Of a DNA stretch of 64,000 bases, positions 11,941-24,742 are shown one piece after another; position 1 is the stretch's first letter, and each line of letters begins with the position of its first letter. Made by a program: the position numbers and the translations under genes. A model generated the notes under the pieces. It did no database searches and was not told the DNA's origin. It worked only from the letters and a program-made list of their open reading frames with translations. This DNA is from Hemileia vastatrix (Eukaryota; Basidiomycota; Pucciniomycetes; Pucciniales; Zaghouaniaceae): positions 13,288,501 to 13,352,500 of the forward strand of contig JASXTE010000013.1 in assembly GCA_030280995.1 (NCBI GenBank), in the 5' to 3' direction.

Positions 11941-12826
11941 TTCATCTTCTCCAGGACTTGTCAAATTTCCTTTTGACATTTTTCAAAAACCTCATTACCT
12001 TCCGCAAATACCACCTCCCCAATATCCAACAACTCTTTGGCTATATTATGCGATGCTTAATCTACAATCTTACTGACCTCGTTGCATAGTTCCTTGAAAA
12101 ATGAAATGAGATGAGTGTGTCTTGGTTGCTTGGACCATAGCTGATCCAAGGCTCTGACCATCAAGTCAGTGTCCTTGACACTCAATGGATAATTTTCAGC
12201 TGGCCAATCAACCTCAGCAGGAATTTCAGGGACTGGCCCGCTGTTCAACGCTACATGAATCTTCTCCATGGTCTCCACCCCCTAAACAACAAAAAAAAAG
12301 AGAGATAATCAGCTACCATCAAAGTGATAAAATTAAATTAAATCACACTTATCCCAAATTCAGGATCAACATTTAGGAATAAGGGCTTCTTTTCCACCAC
12401 CTCTACCTCTTCTTGATCATTTTCCCTGATGATTAGTTGATGTCTCTTCAACATGGAAGCCTCCTCCTCCTTTGCTTGATCTTCAGCACCTGTGATAACC
12501 TTGTCCACTTTTTCCTCTATTATTTTTCTCTCCCCCAAGACTACGTCCATAGCCCAGTCAACTATCTCCAATCTCTCCTCCTGACTAAGCCCCTCCAACT
12601 CATCCACCACCAAATCACTTGTTGTAGGCACATCCCATATGTCTTTGGCAATGGCCTTCAAGTCAGCGATTGACCAAAATTTATTGGAGGTAAATGGCTC
12701 AGTTTCATCATTGAGGATCAATGCGTTACAAGTCACTCAATGCCATTGAAAAAACTCACACTTCTTGCAAGGACCTTGAGACGTTTTACTTTCCACACAG
12801 AATAGTTCCATGTCCACACAGGCCAT
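11941..12826 (-). pseudogene. decayed coiled-coil, retroelement-associated protein
   Basis: Starts at ATG 12824-12826 (MACVDMELFCVES) and passes a CKKC pair (GPCKKCEFFQWH). It continues through an in-frame TGA at about 12737 into an acidic region rich in Glu, Asp and Lys, then after a likely intron (about 12280-12350) into a second block (12057-12278) and on past further stops (TAA, TGA) towards 11941. The last part looks like a coiled coil (EKCQKEI, VLEKMKELI). Proteins of this make-up occur near gypsy elements in rust genomes, but I cannot name the family. At least one stop fits CGA to TGA. Confidence 0.5.
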
Positions 12827-13019
12827 TCAAGGAGTCTTGAATTGCCTAGTGGGGAGCCCCCCATCCGCTCAAGGGTGAGGAGGTGTAGGGGTTGGGTTGG
12901 TATATTCAGGCATTATAATTAAAATGAATAAATAAATAAAAAATAAATATAGAAGAGGGAGATGATAGTAAAAGTTGAATAATGAAGTGTTCTCACACTC
13001 AACAGAGTTTTTGTTTAAT

Positions 13020-13824
13020 ACCTGGCATCTGTCATGTGCCACATGACACTCGAAGCAAAAATACCTCAATTACACCACTATTCAAGCCTAACTCCTAGTG
13101 ATACATGAAAAGCAATATTGTAAAGAATACATTCTATTGTGTTCTTGAATTAGCTGCACCATTCAAACTATAAAGTATCCTAATTTTAAATACACTATGA
13201 CTTTTCAAACTTAAGCAATCTATGTGTGCTATAGGGCTAAATTTGAGGCAATATTCAAAAGGGGTAATTATGGGTCTGAGGGTAATTAGGAGGTCTGGGA
13301 AGTGGGAACAGGAAAGAAGGAGTATAAGGTTAGATTAATTAGTAATTGGGAACTCTTTTAGATTAAGTGGGTCTGTGAGTAATATGGTGGCTGGTTTGTT
13401 AATGGGTCAGTGTGAGGAGATATAGGATATTTAAAGGGGGTTACTTTGGTTCAACTTTCTCTAGAACTAAATTATAAAACATATTTGTGATAGTAGTTAA
13501 AGTATTGTTAGGCTATTATTATATTTGTCCTTTTATTTCTTGATAATACTTTTTATTAAAATCCTAAATACTTAAATCTTCCCTTTGATTATTATGTTAC
13601 AACCCTTTGTGAGATTACCACAATATTTAGTGCTCTTACATTACACATTAAACTATTTCTCAAAGAATATTAGAAACTGGTCTAGTTACTCAGCTCTATA
13701 TTTGAATCACTTTCTCAAAGTAATCCTCTGTGCTTCAAAGTTGTAGTCCCCCTCATCCTTTAATCTCACTTACTTTGGGATCATCCTCAACCTTGTGCGT
13801 AGGTGGACCAGTGTCACAACCCCA
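13020..13824 (-). repeat. LTR-like repeat C, left copy (minus orientation)
   Basis: Reverse complement shares a series of blocks, in order, with 15170-15628 and 54679-55000: GCACAAGGTTGAGG, GTAAGTGAGATT, ACTTTGAAGCACAGAGGA, TCTCACAAAGGGTTG, AATTACCCT and AGTGTCATGTGG. Length and placement beside a gypsy gag suggest an LTR. Borders are approximate. Confidence 0.6.
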
Positions 13825-13839
13825 GTCCTTAGGACATGG

Positions 13840-15071
13840 AGGTTCTGTGCACTGGGAGATATAAAAAAAGTTTACTTTGCACACAAGTAAACTATTCACT
13901 TGTTTTTTGACTTGGAACTGTTTTTACCTTCTCTGTCCTTTAATTTATAACATTCATCCAGCTTGTTTTCACCACCACAATACATACAAAACCCATTATC
14001 TTCTCTTCTTTTCCTCTCAGCCTCCTTTAATTCCCCTTTTAGATCCAATACCTTACTGATATTTCCTGGGTTCAATCTTTTTGGATTGAGCCTTTTCCTT
14101 ACAATTTTAATTGAGTTTGGTTTGAGATGAGGATTGTGTTGGTGAAGGACAATTTGAAGAAGTTCTGGATTTGAAGTTCAAAACTGTTAGATTTATTGGC
14201 ATGACACCTTTGTTGAAGAGGGCCTTGGTGAATGTTATCTAGTTTGAAGTTCCTATCCATAAAATCTGTTAAGGTTGTCATTTTTTGACTATGAAGGTTT
14301 AGTTGGTCAGGAGTTCTCAAAGGAAGTCACTTTTTGAAACAATACTTTAGGGCTGCATCGTTCCGACCTACTTGAGTTGGTAGAGCCCTGAAGTTTGAGA
14401 GATATTCAGAAACTTTACCATTATCGTTCATGAGAAGGAAATCTAATTCAATTTCCATGTTATCAGTCTCATTAGGGTCCCTAAATAATGTAAAGAGTTG
14501 CTCTTTTAATGTTTCCCAATGGTTGATTAGCAAATGGGTTTCCATCAAAGAAAGCATAAGCAAATATGACTCAAACCATTGTGATGCCTTTCCAGATAAG
14601 AATGATGAGGTATATATTACCTTGGTACAATCTGTATGGAAGGTTCAAAGGTCATTGTGAAACAATAATTTGCAGGTTTTCAAAAAAAGGTCACAATCTG
14701 TCAGGATGTTCTCCATTGAAGTTGTCTGGGGATTTCATTGAGTGAGTTTTAAATTTAGACTTCTCTAAAGGAGAAGGATTAGAAATGGATTTCACTAATA
14801 ATTTCATGAAATCCTCAAATGAAGGAGTTGGACCAAGCTCAGAGGTTTGGCCCAAAGGGTTGTAATCTGGGGCCAATAGTGCCTCATGCATTTTATTCTC
14901 CCCTTCTTCTTCTTCCTCACTAGAATTATCAAAATCCTGAGGGATGCCATCTACAGATTGAATTGAATGTTACTATTCCCTTAATTTGAGAAGTTCAAGA
15001 GAGTGAGTGCAACAAATAGGTTGAGAAACTGTTGGCCCATCCCTGGCGCAAGCTCTAGTAGTAGCTCCCAT
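13840..15071 (-). pseudogene. gypsy gag (Retrotrans_gag type) with zinc knuckle, decayed
   Basis: A likely start is at 15069-15071 (MGATTRACARDGPTVSQ). The capsid core is clear: SPDNFNGEHPDRL, a NHWETLKEQLFTLFRDPNE stretch, ELDFLLM, VSEYLSNFRALPTQVG and LPLRTPDQLNLH. The end carries FCMYCGGENKLDEC, a CX2C...C knuckle with Lys in place of the usual His. Several stops and shifts break it, including TGA after DRL at about 14690. It belongs to a gypsy family different from A and B and lies between two inverted copies of repeat C. Confidence 0.8.
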
Positions 15072-15169
15072 AGGAGGAGTGCATTAAAGAGATGCCATTA
15101 AAACTTAGCCCCTCAATACATAGTAGTAAAAGTCAAAGATGAAAACTACAGAGAATTAAATTAGACTTT

Positions 15170-15628
15170 CACTAGAATGGCCTATGCACAAGGTTGAGGG
15201 TTTTCCTGGGTAAGTGAGATTGGAAAAAGTGATTGAGGACTATACTTTGAAGCACAGAGGAATGCTTTAAGGGAATGGTTTAAAGGTAGGTCAAAGATCA
15301 ATTACTTGATTTGAGGTAAGTTTGAGAGGAATAATCCTGTATGGTAGAGTAACACTAAAATTCAAGGAATCTCACAAAGGGTTGGAACTTAATGATCAAA
15401 AGGGATTTAGGAGTTATAATAGTTTGTAGAAAAATTGATTATTAAGAAAGGTAGGAAACAATAATAGCCTTATATACATTTAACGACAATCACAACAATG
15501 TAATAATGTAATTCTAAGGAATTTCAAACCAAATCCTACCAATTATATAGAAAATTCCACCTTGCATTGACCCCTTTGATTCTCTGCCCTTAATTTATCA
15601 CTGACCTTCCAGTATAACCCACAGATCC
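15170..15628 (+). repeat. LTR-like repeat C, right copy, first part
   Basis: Plus-oriented copy of repeat C, in opposite orientation to 13020-13824. It breaks off exactly at element B (GATCC at 15624-15628) and resumes after B at 54679, where the next blocks (TTTAATTACCC, GAAAAGTATAA, CAAGTGTCATGTGG) continue in order. Confidence 0.65.
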
Positions 15629-17933
15629 TATTGGCCGGTTGTCTAGAAGAATGGAGGAAAAGAAGAGGGAAAAGGGACAAGAGGAGGGAAACTATAATAT
15701 ATTATAATTATGATTAATAAAAATAAAATATTTGTAGTTGAGAAGAGAGGACAACGAGAGAGTTTTGAAGAATTGACAAAAACTGTAAAGACCTATTTAA
15801 ATTGTAGTATATTATAATTAATAGTTATTATTCAATGCACAACAGTCAATGATAGTAATAATAGACTTAAAGCAACCTATAGTTATTTAGATAGTATTTT
15901 AATTAGATTTTTAGAACTAATAAAAATAATAAATAAAAGTAATATATTTAAAATATTTTAAGTGAGTGTATAATAAGTGATGATCTACCAGAGAGGTTTC
16001 TAAAGCCCTTTTATAGGCAAGAGGACCTTCTAGAGCGTTCCAAATAAAATTACAAAAAAGTAAAATAAAGTGAAAGAATTAATTAAAAGAATTAAATTAA
16101 AAACAATAAAAAATAAACCCGTGATTAAACAATTATCTTTTCCCATCAGAAATTCCTAAAAAATAATAGAACTAATATAGAAAATAACCACGTTGTAGAA
16201 AATCCTATAGTACTAGCTATAGGCCTTGACCAAGGGAGTTGGAGAAAAACCAGAGAGAAAATCCCCTGTCCCTTTAGAAAAATAGAGTGAGATTTACTTG
16301 CTAAAGTAAGTTGGTTCCTGTTTGCTAAAGCCCCTTTTTCAACACACTTGACTGCTTGATGAGCCAAGAAAGTAGTCCCCAGATAGAATACCAAACCAAA
16401 GAACTTAAATGTAGAACAATGTCCACACCAGAGACAGAAAAGATACTTGATGTAGGCTGCAAATCCACACCAGAGACAGCAATAATACTTGCTATAGCTT
16501 GCAAGACTATAACAGAGAAAACAGTTGCCAAGGTTAAGTTAATTGAAGAACTGACTTGCAACAAAACACAGCCAATTGAGGCCAGAAAACAGTGAAAACT
16601 GAGTGAGGAACAATGATATCACCTCCGGATGGTTGTATGATGATTAAGGTTGCCCCAAACTGTCTTCTTCACTATTTACACACAGACCACTAACTAAGAG
16701 CCCATGCGCACCCACCAATCTGGCGCCTGTACCCACCAAATTGAATAAAAAACCCTCCTGAAGCGCTCCCCAACCTTCTAAAACAGAGGCGGGCGGGCCG
16801 CCCGACGTCGGAGGTGCCACCTGAAGCGGCCCGGCCTCCCTGAAGCCAGAAAACCAATGAAAACACCTAATCTACTTAGAAAAATTAGCTACAACTACTA
16901 AAACCTTTAAAACACGGAATTTCACTATAACAACATTGAGACATGAAATATAGAGAAAAATTAGCTCTATCCAATGGTACTAAGCACTTAACTCTAAGGC
17001 TTAAGGTTAGCCCGTAAAACACAAAAAACAAAATTAAACAGCAATCTTTTATATATGAAAAATGAGGAAATGACCCCTTAAAGCTCAGAATATGAAAAAT
17101 GTCTACAAGACATAAAATATAGAGAAAAACCAGAGCTATCCAATGATAGTACCCACATACCCGCAGACCCAATATCCATGGAATAAAACCAGAAAAATAC
17201 CCAATTCCTTAACAGATGTCAATCAAGACATGCACAAACAGCACCAAATCACACAACAAAGGCCCCTGCCAATGTTGGAAGACCACAACGTGAACATGGA
17301 AAATGAGAACTATGAGAAAGAATTCTAAAGAGGGAATAAAAATAACTAAAAAAGTATAATTACATTAAAAGGAATTATTTTTACGGTTTTAAATAATTGT
17401 CATTTAGTATAAATAAAGGTAATTTAATTATTCTAACTATTCCAAGTAAATTAATGATTAAATTAATTGAAAAAATTAATTAATTTAATAAAGAACTTAT
17501 TTAACATGAGAAATTAAATCTAATCATATTAAATAAATTTTTTTAATTAAGTTAGTAATTTTAGTGATACAATTTAGGGTCAAGGAAGCGCCAAATACTT
17601 ATGGATATTATTATATGATGAGTTGTACTTAGTTTATATAAATGTTATTATTAAAATGGTATTACAGTGTAAGTCAAATTTACACTTATAATATAATTTT
17701 AAATAATTTATTTATACATAAAAATTACACCATAATATTATAGAATATTATATTTGTTTATGTAATACAATTTATTTAATAATAAAATTAAGTATAATAA
17801 TTATTTTATTTATTCATAAAATATTTATAATTTTATTTAAATGATTTTTTGTAATTACATAAAGTTATTCCTCTATATGATTACAGTAATTTATTGTATA
17901 AATTACTGGACTCCTGAGATAGCCTGGCTGACA
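15629..17933 (-). repeat. left LTR of element B (3' LTR), enlarged by an insertion
   Basis: 2,305 bp against 1,188 bp for its partner. The two align except for 16193-17290, present only here. The solo relative at 60984-63784, after removing its nested LTR, is about 1.3 kb, so the short form is the norm and the extra 1.1 kb is an insertion. Confidence 0.9.
16193..17290. mobile_element. 1.1-kb insertion inside the left B LTR, unclassified
   Basis: Flanking bases are ...ATAACCACG before and ...CCACAACG then TGAACATGG after; the right LTR reads ATAACCACGTGAACATGG without interruption. It contains a GC-rich, CpG-rich patch (about 16785-16850) unlike its surroundings and repeated phrases: CCACACCAGAGACAG twice near 16430 and 16468, and ATATAGAGAAAAA twice near 16948 and 17120. 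No terminal inverted repeat, LTR or coding domain recognised; a 3-bp ACG duplication is possible. Confidence 0.6.
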
Positions 17934-17945
17934 CTCCCTCACTCT
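17934..17945 (-). promoter_or_regulatory. polypurine tract of element B
   Basis: On the minus strand GAGTGAGGGAG precedes the 3' LTR, as expected for the plus-strand primer. Confidence 0.7.
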
Positions 17946-17964
17946 AAAAAAAAAAAAAAAAATG

Positions 17965-20309
17965 CTAAGATTTTTTCTTTTTATACTTTTTTAACAGAGT
18001 AGAGAGATTTGAAATTTCTTTTCCAGGTATCCATGCATCATGTTCAGATGACTTGTTCTTATATCTCAATAAATATTCAATACCTTTTTCAGGTGTGGTA
18101 ATTCTATCATTGATAATTTTATCAATTTCTGCAGTTTCTGTGACTTCCTGAGGGTTTTTCTTAGGTCTTCCCCTTCTTTTGGGAAATAAGTCACTGTTGG
18201 AAGTATAAGGTTTAAGCAAAGAAATGGGAAAAACAGGATGTTTTCTATCATATGGAGAATACAATACAACTTCTACTGCATTATCACCAACCATTCCTTT
18301 AACAACAAATGGTCTTACAAAAGGATCTTTTAATTTTTTGTTACCTTGTAAATTGAAATGGACAGTAGATATCAACACTTCATCACCCTTTTTAAATGTG
18401 TATTCCTTATGGGATTTATCCCATCTTTTCTTTTCATATTCAAATGCTTTATCAATACAGCTTTGAGCATGTTTTCTGCATAGCTTTTGCATTTGCATAA
18501 AAGATTTTACACCAGGATGTAGTTCCAACTTAGGTAATTTATTATTGAGAATATGAGCAGGAGTGTTTGGGACATAACCTAACCAAAGCTCAAAAGGCTT
18601 TTTCTCAGTGACAGAATGAACAGTGCTATTATATGCAAATTCAAGACCAGGCAATAGAGTGACCCAGTCATGAGTAAATATGTCATTGTCTTTATATTCT
18701 AAACCAAAGGCACAATACCTTCTAATCATATCTTCCAGAGTTTGAATCATTCTTTCAGCTAGACCATCAGTCTGATAATGATGAGCTGTAGATAATTTTA
18801 ACTCACAGCCACAAATATCCATTAAAGAGGTCCAAAACTCAGAAGTAAATTTTGGATCCCTATCAGAGATAATGGCTTTTGGAAAACCAATAATATTAAA
18901 CATGTAAGACCACCATAAGAAAGCTAATTCTTTTGTGGATACATCTTTGTGGGTAGGAATAAATTTGCACATTTTTGTGAATCTATCTACTATTACCCAA
19001 CAAGAGTTATAACTGTCTTTACCTGCTACAGGAAGACCAGTGACAAAATCCATGTTAATTATTTGCCAAGGAGCATTAGGTGCTTCAATTTGTTGTAGTA
19101 AAGCTGCTCTCTTACCTGTCAACCTTTTAGATTTCTGGAAGGAATCACAAGATTCAACATATAATTTTGTATCTTCAGAGATATTAGCCCACCAAGCAGT
19201 GTTTTTGATTCTAATCAATGTTTTTTCTAGATCAAAATGACCAGCTAATATGTCATCATGACAAAGTTTGAGGATAGTTTCTTTCATAGAAAGGGGAATT
19301 ACAATTACATTAGTAAGCTTTCTTCTATAATAAATATAACCATCTTAAATAGAAAAATTTCCTTTCATCAAAGCACTTTGATATTTTGCAGTAAGAGTTT
19401 TAATCAATGCTTGAAATGAAGGATTCTTAGGATCATTTAAGATAGTAACTAACTTATTTAAATCAGAATCCTTATCATATGAATCCAGTATTAATTGTAA
19501 TAACTCCTCTTCCATATCAAATATAAATACACCATGGATATGAACAGTATCATCTTCAGGTACATAAGCAGGATTGGAGTCATTATTTGGCAGAGGCAAT
19601 CTGGAGAGCATATCAACATTAGAGTGAACATTTCCAGCTCTATGTATAATAGTCATCCTTCCTCTGTATTCCTGAACAGCAAGTTGCCACCTGAACATAT
19701 GTCTGTTAGGTGTTTTGAGGTTTAAGAGAGATTTCACAGCACTACAGTCAGTTACCAATTCAAAATTTTGGTCATCCAGGTAGTAATGAAGCTTCTCAAG
19801 AGCCCAAACAACTGCTAAGCACTCTAATTGAGGGGCACCATATTTCAATTCACTATTTCTCAAGGTTCTTGAAATATAAAAAAATACAACCTCTGAGGAT
19901 TTATCATTAATAATTTGTTTCTGGTGGAGGGCAGCACCCAGACCAACAAAGCTAGCATCTGTATACAGGACAAATGGTTTGTTAAAATCTGGAAGAGCTA
20001 AGATAGGGGCTGTCATTAAGCAACATTTTAATGTATCAAAAGCTTTTTGACAGTCAATATTCCAGATGAATGCAACATCTTTCCTGGTTAGTTTGGTAAG
20101 AGGCAAGGCTATGACCTGATAATTTTTAATATATTGTCTATAATAGCCACACATACCCAAAAAATTTTGGATTTCTCTTACAGAAGTTGGTGCTTTCACG
20201 TTTTGAATTGCAGCAACTTTGTTGTGGTCTACACAAATCTGTAGGCCTGACACAACATGGCCAAGGACTTTCAAAGATTAAAAACCAAATTTACACTTTT
20301 TCAAGGACA
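17965..20309 (-). pseudogene. element B pol, 3' part: end of RT, RNase H, integrase, chromodomain
   Basis: Begins at the nested element with LSLKKCKFGF, then a TAA (20278-20280) where A has Gln. RT connection domain (FLGMCGYYR), RNase H (LYTDASFVGLGAAL, ELVTDCSAVKSLL), a TAA at 19345-19347 where A has Glu, then integrase: zinc-binding region with CDSF in place of CXXC, INMDFVTGLP and IISDRDPKF (the two Asp), and GLAERMIQTLED (Glu). The C-terminus ends in a chromodomain-like stretch (IEYLLRYKNKSSEHDAWIPG). Only two stops in 2.3 kb. It continues the RT part at 48908. Confidence 0.93.
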
Positions 20310-20313
20310 AGGT
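20310..20313. repeat. left AGGT target duplication of the 28.6-kb element
   Basis: AGGT precedes the left terminal repeat and recurs at 48904-48907. One copy plus the two flanks restores the RT frame (INIT-LSLKK). Confidence 0.9.
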
Positions 20314-20353
20314 CACCACAGAAAAAATGGGGGGGTATTGCTAGCAATACCCC
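20314..20353 (+). repeat. left terminal inverted repeat of the 28.6-kb element
   Basis: Begins CACCACAGAAAAAAT, then a G run, then a perfect 22-bp palindrome (20332-20353) with core TATTGCTAGCAATA. A palindrome inside a TIR means each end could bind a dimeric protein symmetrically. Confidence 0.95.
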
Positions 20354-22258
20354 TTGCTTGAGCTCCGTTGAGCCACAAATCTATGCTTGAATTATGCACA
20401 CATCATCACCATGTAGGAAATTGTTTGGCCTTACATTTAGTCAGAGATTTGTCACAGATTGAGCTCAAGATGAACCTACATTGATCACCGTTTGATCTTG
20501 TAAAATCCTAATTTGATCATCAGTTAAGCTCCCTTTGATCTCACTTTGATCTAACATAAGCTTTTGCATATCCAATATGTCAACTATTCACTTTCAAAAA
20601 GATTCATAATGAATTTCACATGGAATATTAGAAACGAAACCAGTAATTTTGAGTAAATGTCTCATCAAAATGATTAATCTACAACAAAATACCATCAAAA
20701 TTCAATCTGATTACTGAAAACTTTTGTTAAAATGACTAATAGATATTTAAATTGGAAAATAATATTCCATTTCTCAATTTCAAATTCAAAATATAAATCC
20801 TCGTTTGAAATGTGAATTTTGTAGATTCCTTGCCTTCCTATATTATGAGTAATATTTGAGGTATTTTACACCTTTGTAAATATGGTGTTGTGCTGCTAGA
20901 AATTATGTCTGTTTCAATTCAACTTTATTGAAGCTTGAGTCCAGAATGATAAATATTTTATAACTATTTTGAGAAAAAAGTCACTAGTAATGAATTTAGC
21001 CTTTTATCTGTCCTTTATTAAACCTCACTTAATCCTACTTAAATCCAAATTGACCCACAAAAACCTTATTTGGGATATTTTTTAGCCCAGGATGATTCAA
21101 GATTGGAGCAAAATATTATTTTAAATATCCAATATGCCTATTGATTAAATTTCTTCAAGCTTACTTTAAATTCACATTAACATTAACTTTCACAGGAAAT
21201 ATTAAACACAAATCTTGAAAATATAGTATTTAAAATCATAATAAATATAATATAATATGCTTACAACAAAATTTTCTTTCTGGATTAATTGAAACAAAAA
21301 ATTGTTCATTTGTGAAAATAGAAAAAATACTATCCATCCTGAATTTAGAATTCATTTTTAAAAATTTAATGCCCCCTCACTTTCAAGTTTATCATGTATT
21401 TCGAAAATTATATTTTTAATAATTTTGTGAATAGTACACCTGAGATATAAACTTGGGGATATCAAAAACTAAAACATCAGCAAATTGAAATGTTTTTTAT
21501 TGTTATGAATGGAAATAATGATTGAAAAACACCATTAGAGCAAGTTTGATTTTGAATAATAGGCATACTTTCTCATGTAAATTTCAATAAAAATAATTTT
21601 TATTCTTACTTAAGTTGCGGTGGATACATTTGAGCTCAAAAAGAATTAAAATTGATAAAATAAGACTTCTATAGTTCATATTCAAAAATGAAATCACCCT
21701 TCATTATCTACCTGTAAACTATTTTAAATTGAATAATTTCAAAGTCAGTATATACTGATGTTATTTTTTCTTCTAAAAAATTTATTATATAGATTAATAG
21801 TCATAAACAGTTGACATAGATGTTAAATTTATATAAGCAATCTTTAATTCATAAAATGATAAAACTATCTTTTATGTAAAAAGTGATGAAGGAAAAAAAT
21901 ATTATTAAATTTTTGATGCACTATCAATAAAATTGAAGATAGAGCATATCAAAAGTTTAAACTTAATTTCAATTTTGATATCATCATTTTATTTTATTTT
22001 ACTTGAGTAGAAAACAGATTTTAAATCTCAATATAATTTTAAATCCCATTAGTTTGTAGATTTCAACATTTGAAACTATGAAATAAATATTTATGAAAGA
22101 ATTTTACAATATTTGCCCTTCTAAAAACTCATAAATCCAACTTCAAATCTTCTAACCTTCACAAGTAACCACAATGCATTCTGAAAATACTCTATATTTA
22201 AATAATTAAAGGTAAATAAAATTATGTTTTTATTCTTTATTTCAATTTTTGATAAATA

Positions 22259-22289
<31 letters not shown>

Positions 22290-23997
22290 ATTTCTTAAAA
22301 AGTCTAAGAGGGAACTTAATAGTGGTTTTGGCATTAGATATATAGATTCAACTTTCAAAAAATTTGTTTGGAATAAATTACAAAGACAAAAAGGATATAT
22401 TTTGATGAAAGAATACTGATTTAGGTTCTCTTAAAATATTATTAACCATTTTTATGGAATATTAATCCATGGTTATCATTCTTTATGATATTATCATAGA
22501 ATTTTTTCCTTTTTTAATATAATGATTTTCTATTGTGTGGTATGTAGGCTAAGATAAGTTTAAAAGATTTATTGAAGATATATATACCAGAAACAGTATA
22601 ATCTGTAGATTTATAACTATAACTTACTTTTCTGATGTTTTACATCATTGATAAGTAGCTCATGCATTACACAAGTAAATAATTATAGTCTCTGGAAATA
22701 ATTCCTTGTGAATTTCAAATTTTTTGTTATTCTTAAAATCATTACTCAAATAAACTAAAATTTCTTCAAATATTGATTGAAAGAAGGAGTTACAAAATCT
22801 TATTTTGTAGTTATAAAAGTTTGAGTTATTTTTCATATTATCAAGTATAATGAACATTTGTAAATTTTAACTTGAAAACTAGTGATCATAGCAAAGTAAT
22901 ACTGGAAGAATCAGATAAAAAGGGTGGAATAAAGTCATAGCACAACAGGAAATGATACAAAATTGTTGATTTTTATCTCATAAAATTCAACTTATTTTTA
23001 ACATATTTTACCACCTTTAGATAATGTTTAGTGGATTTTAACATTATTATAACAAGCAAACTTAACAATGTTTTGATTTTTTTAACAAAAATAAATATTG
23101 TTAGATCATTTTTTTAAAAAATATGACTTATTTTTATGCTTTATCTACAATAGTTAGTAGTTTTTTTTGCAGAAATTACTTGTTTTGATATTCTATTTTT
23201 GAATTTTTTAAGAGACTTCATTGCATTAAAGTTTTGTAATAATTTTTCATTAAAGCATCATATTTTAAATCTAGAGAATTGGTTTTGAAATAATATATAT
23301 TTTCATGTTAATTGACTCATTATTTTTGGATTGATAAATTATGTTAAAATTGGGATTGCTTATTTCTAGTGAGTGTACATCATAGTTTGTTTTCAAATCA
23401 AAGATTAATAAATGGTGAAATTTGGTAAAATTATAAATATCTTTTAAACCTTTTTGATTTAAATAATGTTTAATGTTATGTAATCATTCTATAAGTAGAA
23501 CACAGTTAAAATCTGATAATGGTACATTGCTTTCAATTTCTAATACTAAAATTCTATTCTACTTGAAACAATGTAAACTAAAGCTTGGTATCTCATAAGA
23601 AACTCACAATTTTCAAAAATCATATTTCCAACTTTTTAAACATGATACACATTAAAATATATTTTTAGAATAATTTCCTAATTAGTTTCAAATACTAGAA
23701 AATAATGACCTCAATTTATTTTAATACTTAAACCATTCTGATGAGTGAATTTCACAATCCTCTAAGTAACATATGGTTACCATTTATACACATATGCATG
23801 ATTTCTCCTTTTGTTTAATTTTAGCTGAATCTAAAAAGTAAAATCACATGTTGAATATCATCTATAGATAAACTTCTTATATTAGAAGCTAATATTTCAT
23901 ATGAGAAATTTGTTATTGAGTTTGGGAAACATTAATAAGTGTTGGGTATTATAATTGAGCCATTTATTCAAGTAAATAAAAAAGGATGACGTTCTAA

Positions 23998-24042
<45 letters not shown>

Positions 24043-24742
24043 AAAATTAATTATATAGTAGCATTTAACCATGTTTTTATACTAATGTCATATAAAAAAA
24101 GGGATTGAACTAAAACTTTCAGTAACGAAAATAAAAATAAGATAAGTTAATATTCTTGTTTATATTCTCATATTTTTGAAATGGCTTACTTAAGGGAGAA
24201 AATTATTTGGTTTTAGAGTACAAGAATTTCTAGATAAAAATCTTCACAATATAGTTTGACCCTCTCAAAAAGAAAATTGCTCAAATTTTACTATCACATT
24301 TTATATATTTGTTAAGTAATAGAAAATGGAGTTGTGTCTTTGACAATGAAGCTTTAGAAAATGAAATAAATGATTTAAATTTATAATATAATTTTTGAAA
24401 CAATAAATCATGTATTCAAAAAAAATTATATATCTTACAATCAAGATAACAGTATTAATTAAGCAACTCTAACAACTTTGGAAAGAAACAAGAAAAAAAT
24501 AATTAGTAAAATGCATAAGTTATTTTTGGAATTTAAGGAAACTTAATAGCTCTACCTGTAAACTAGCCTTAAAGCAGGTTTGGATTTAACATGTGGAAAT
24601 TCATACATAGTACCCTTCCATCATTAGAGCAGAATAAAATTTATGTAGTTTTATTTTTTTAATTTATAATAGTATTTTTATTTTTGGCTTTTTCATTAGT
24701 ATAACTATATATTTTTTAACTTTTTTGTTTTTCATAACATAA
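20354..24742. other. 4.4 kb AT-rich interior, no gene seen
   Basis: Very AT-rich, with poly-AT tracts (22258-22289 and 24005-24039). Only short frames without codon pattern. Contains the left subterminal CACAGATTGAGC at about 20455. No RNA gene recognised. Confidence 0.6.
24005..24039. repeat. AT dinucleotide microsatellite
   Basis: Uninterrupted TA repeat of about 17 units. Confidence 0.9.
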
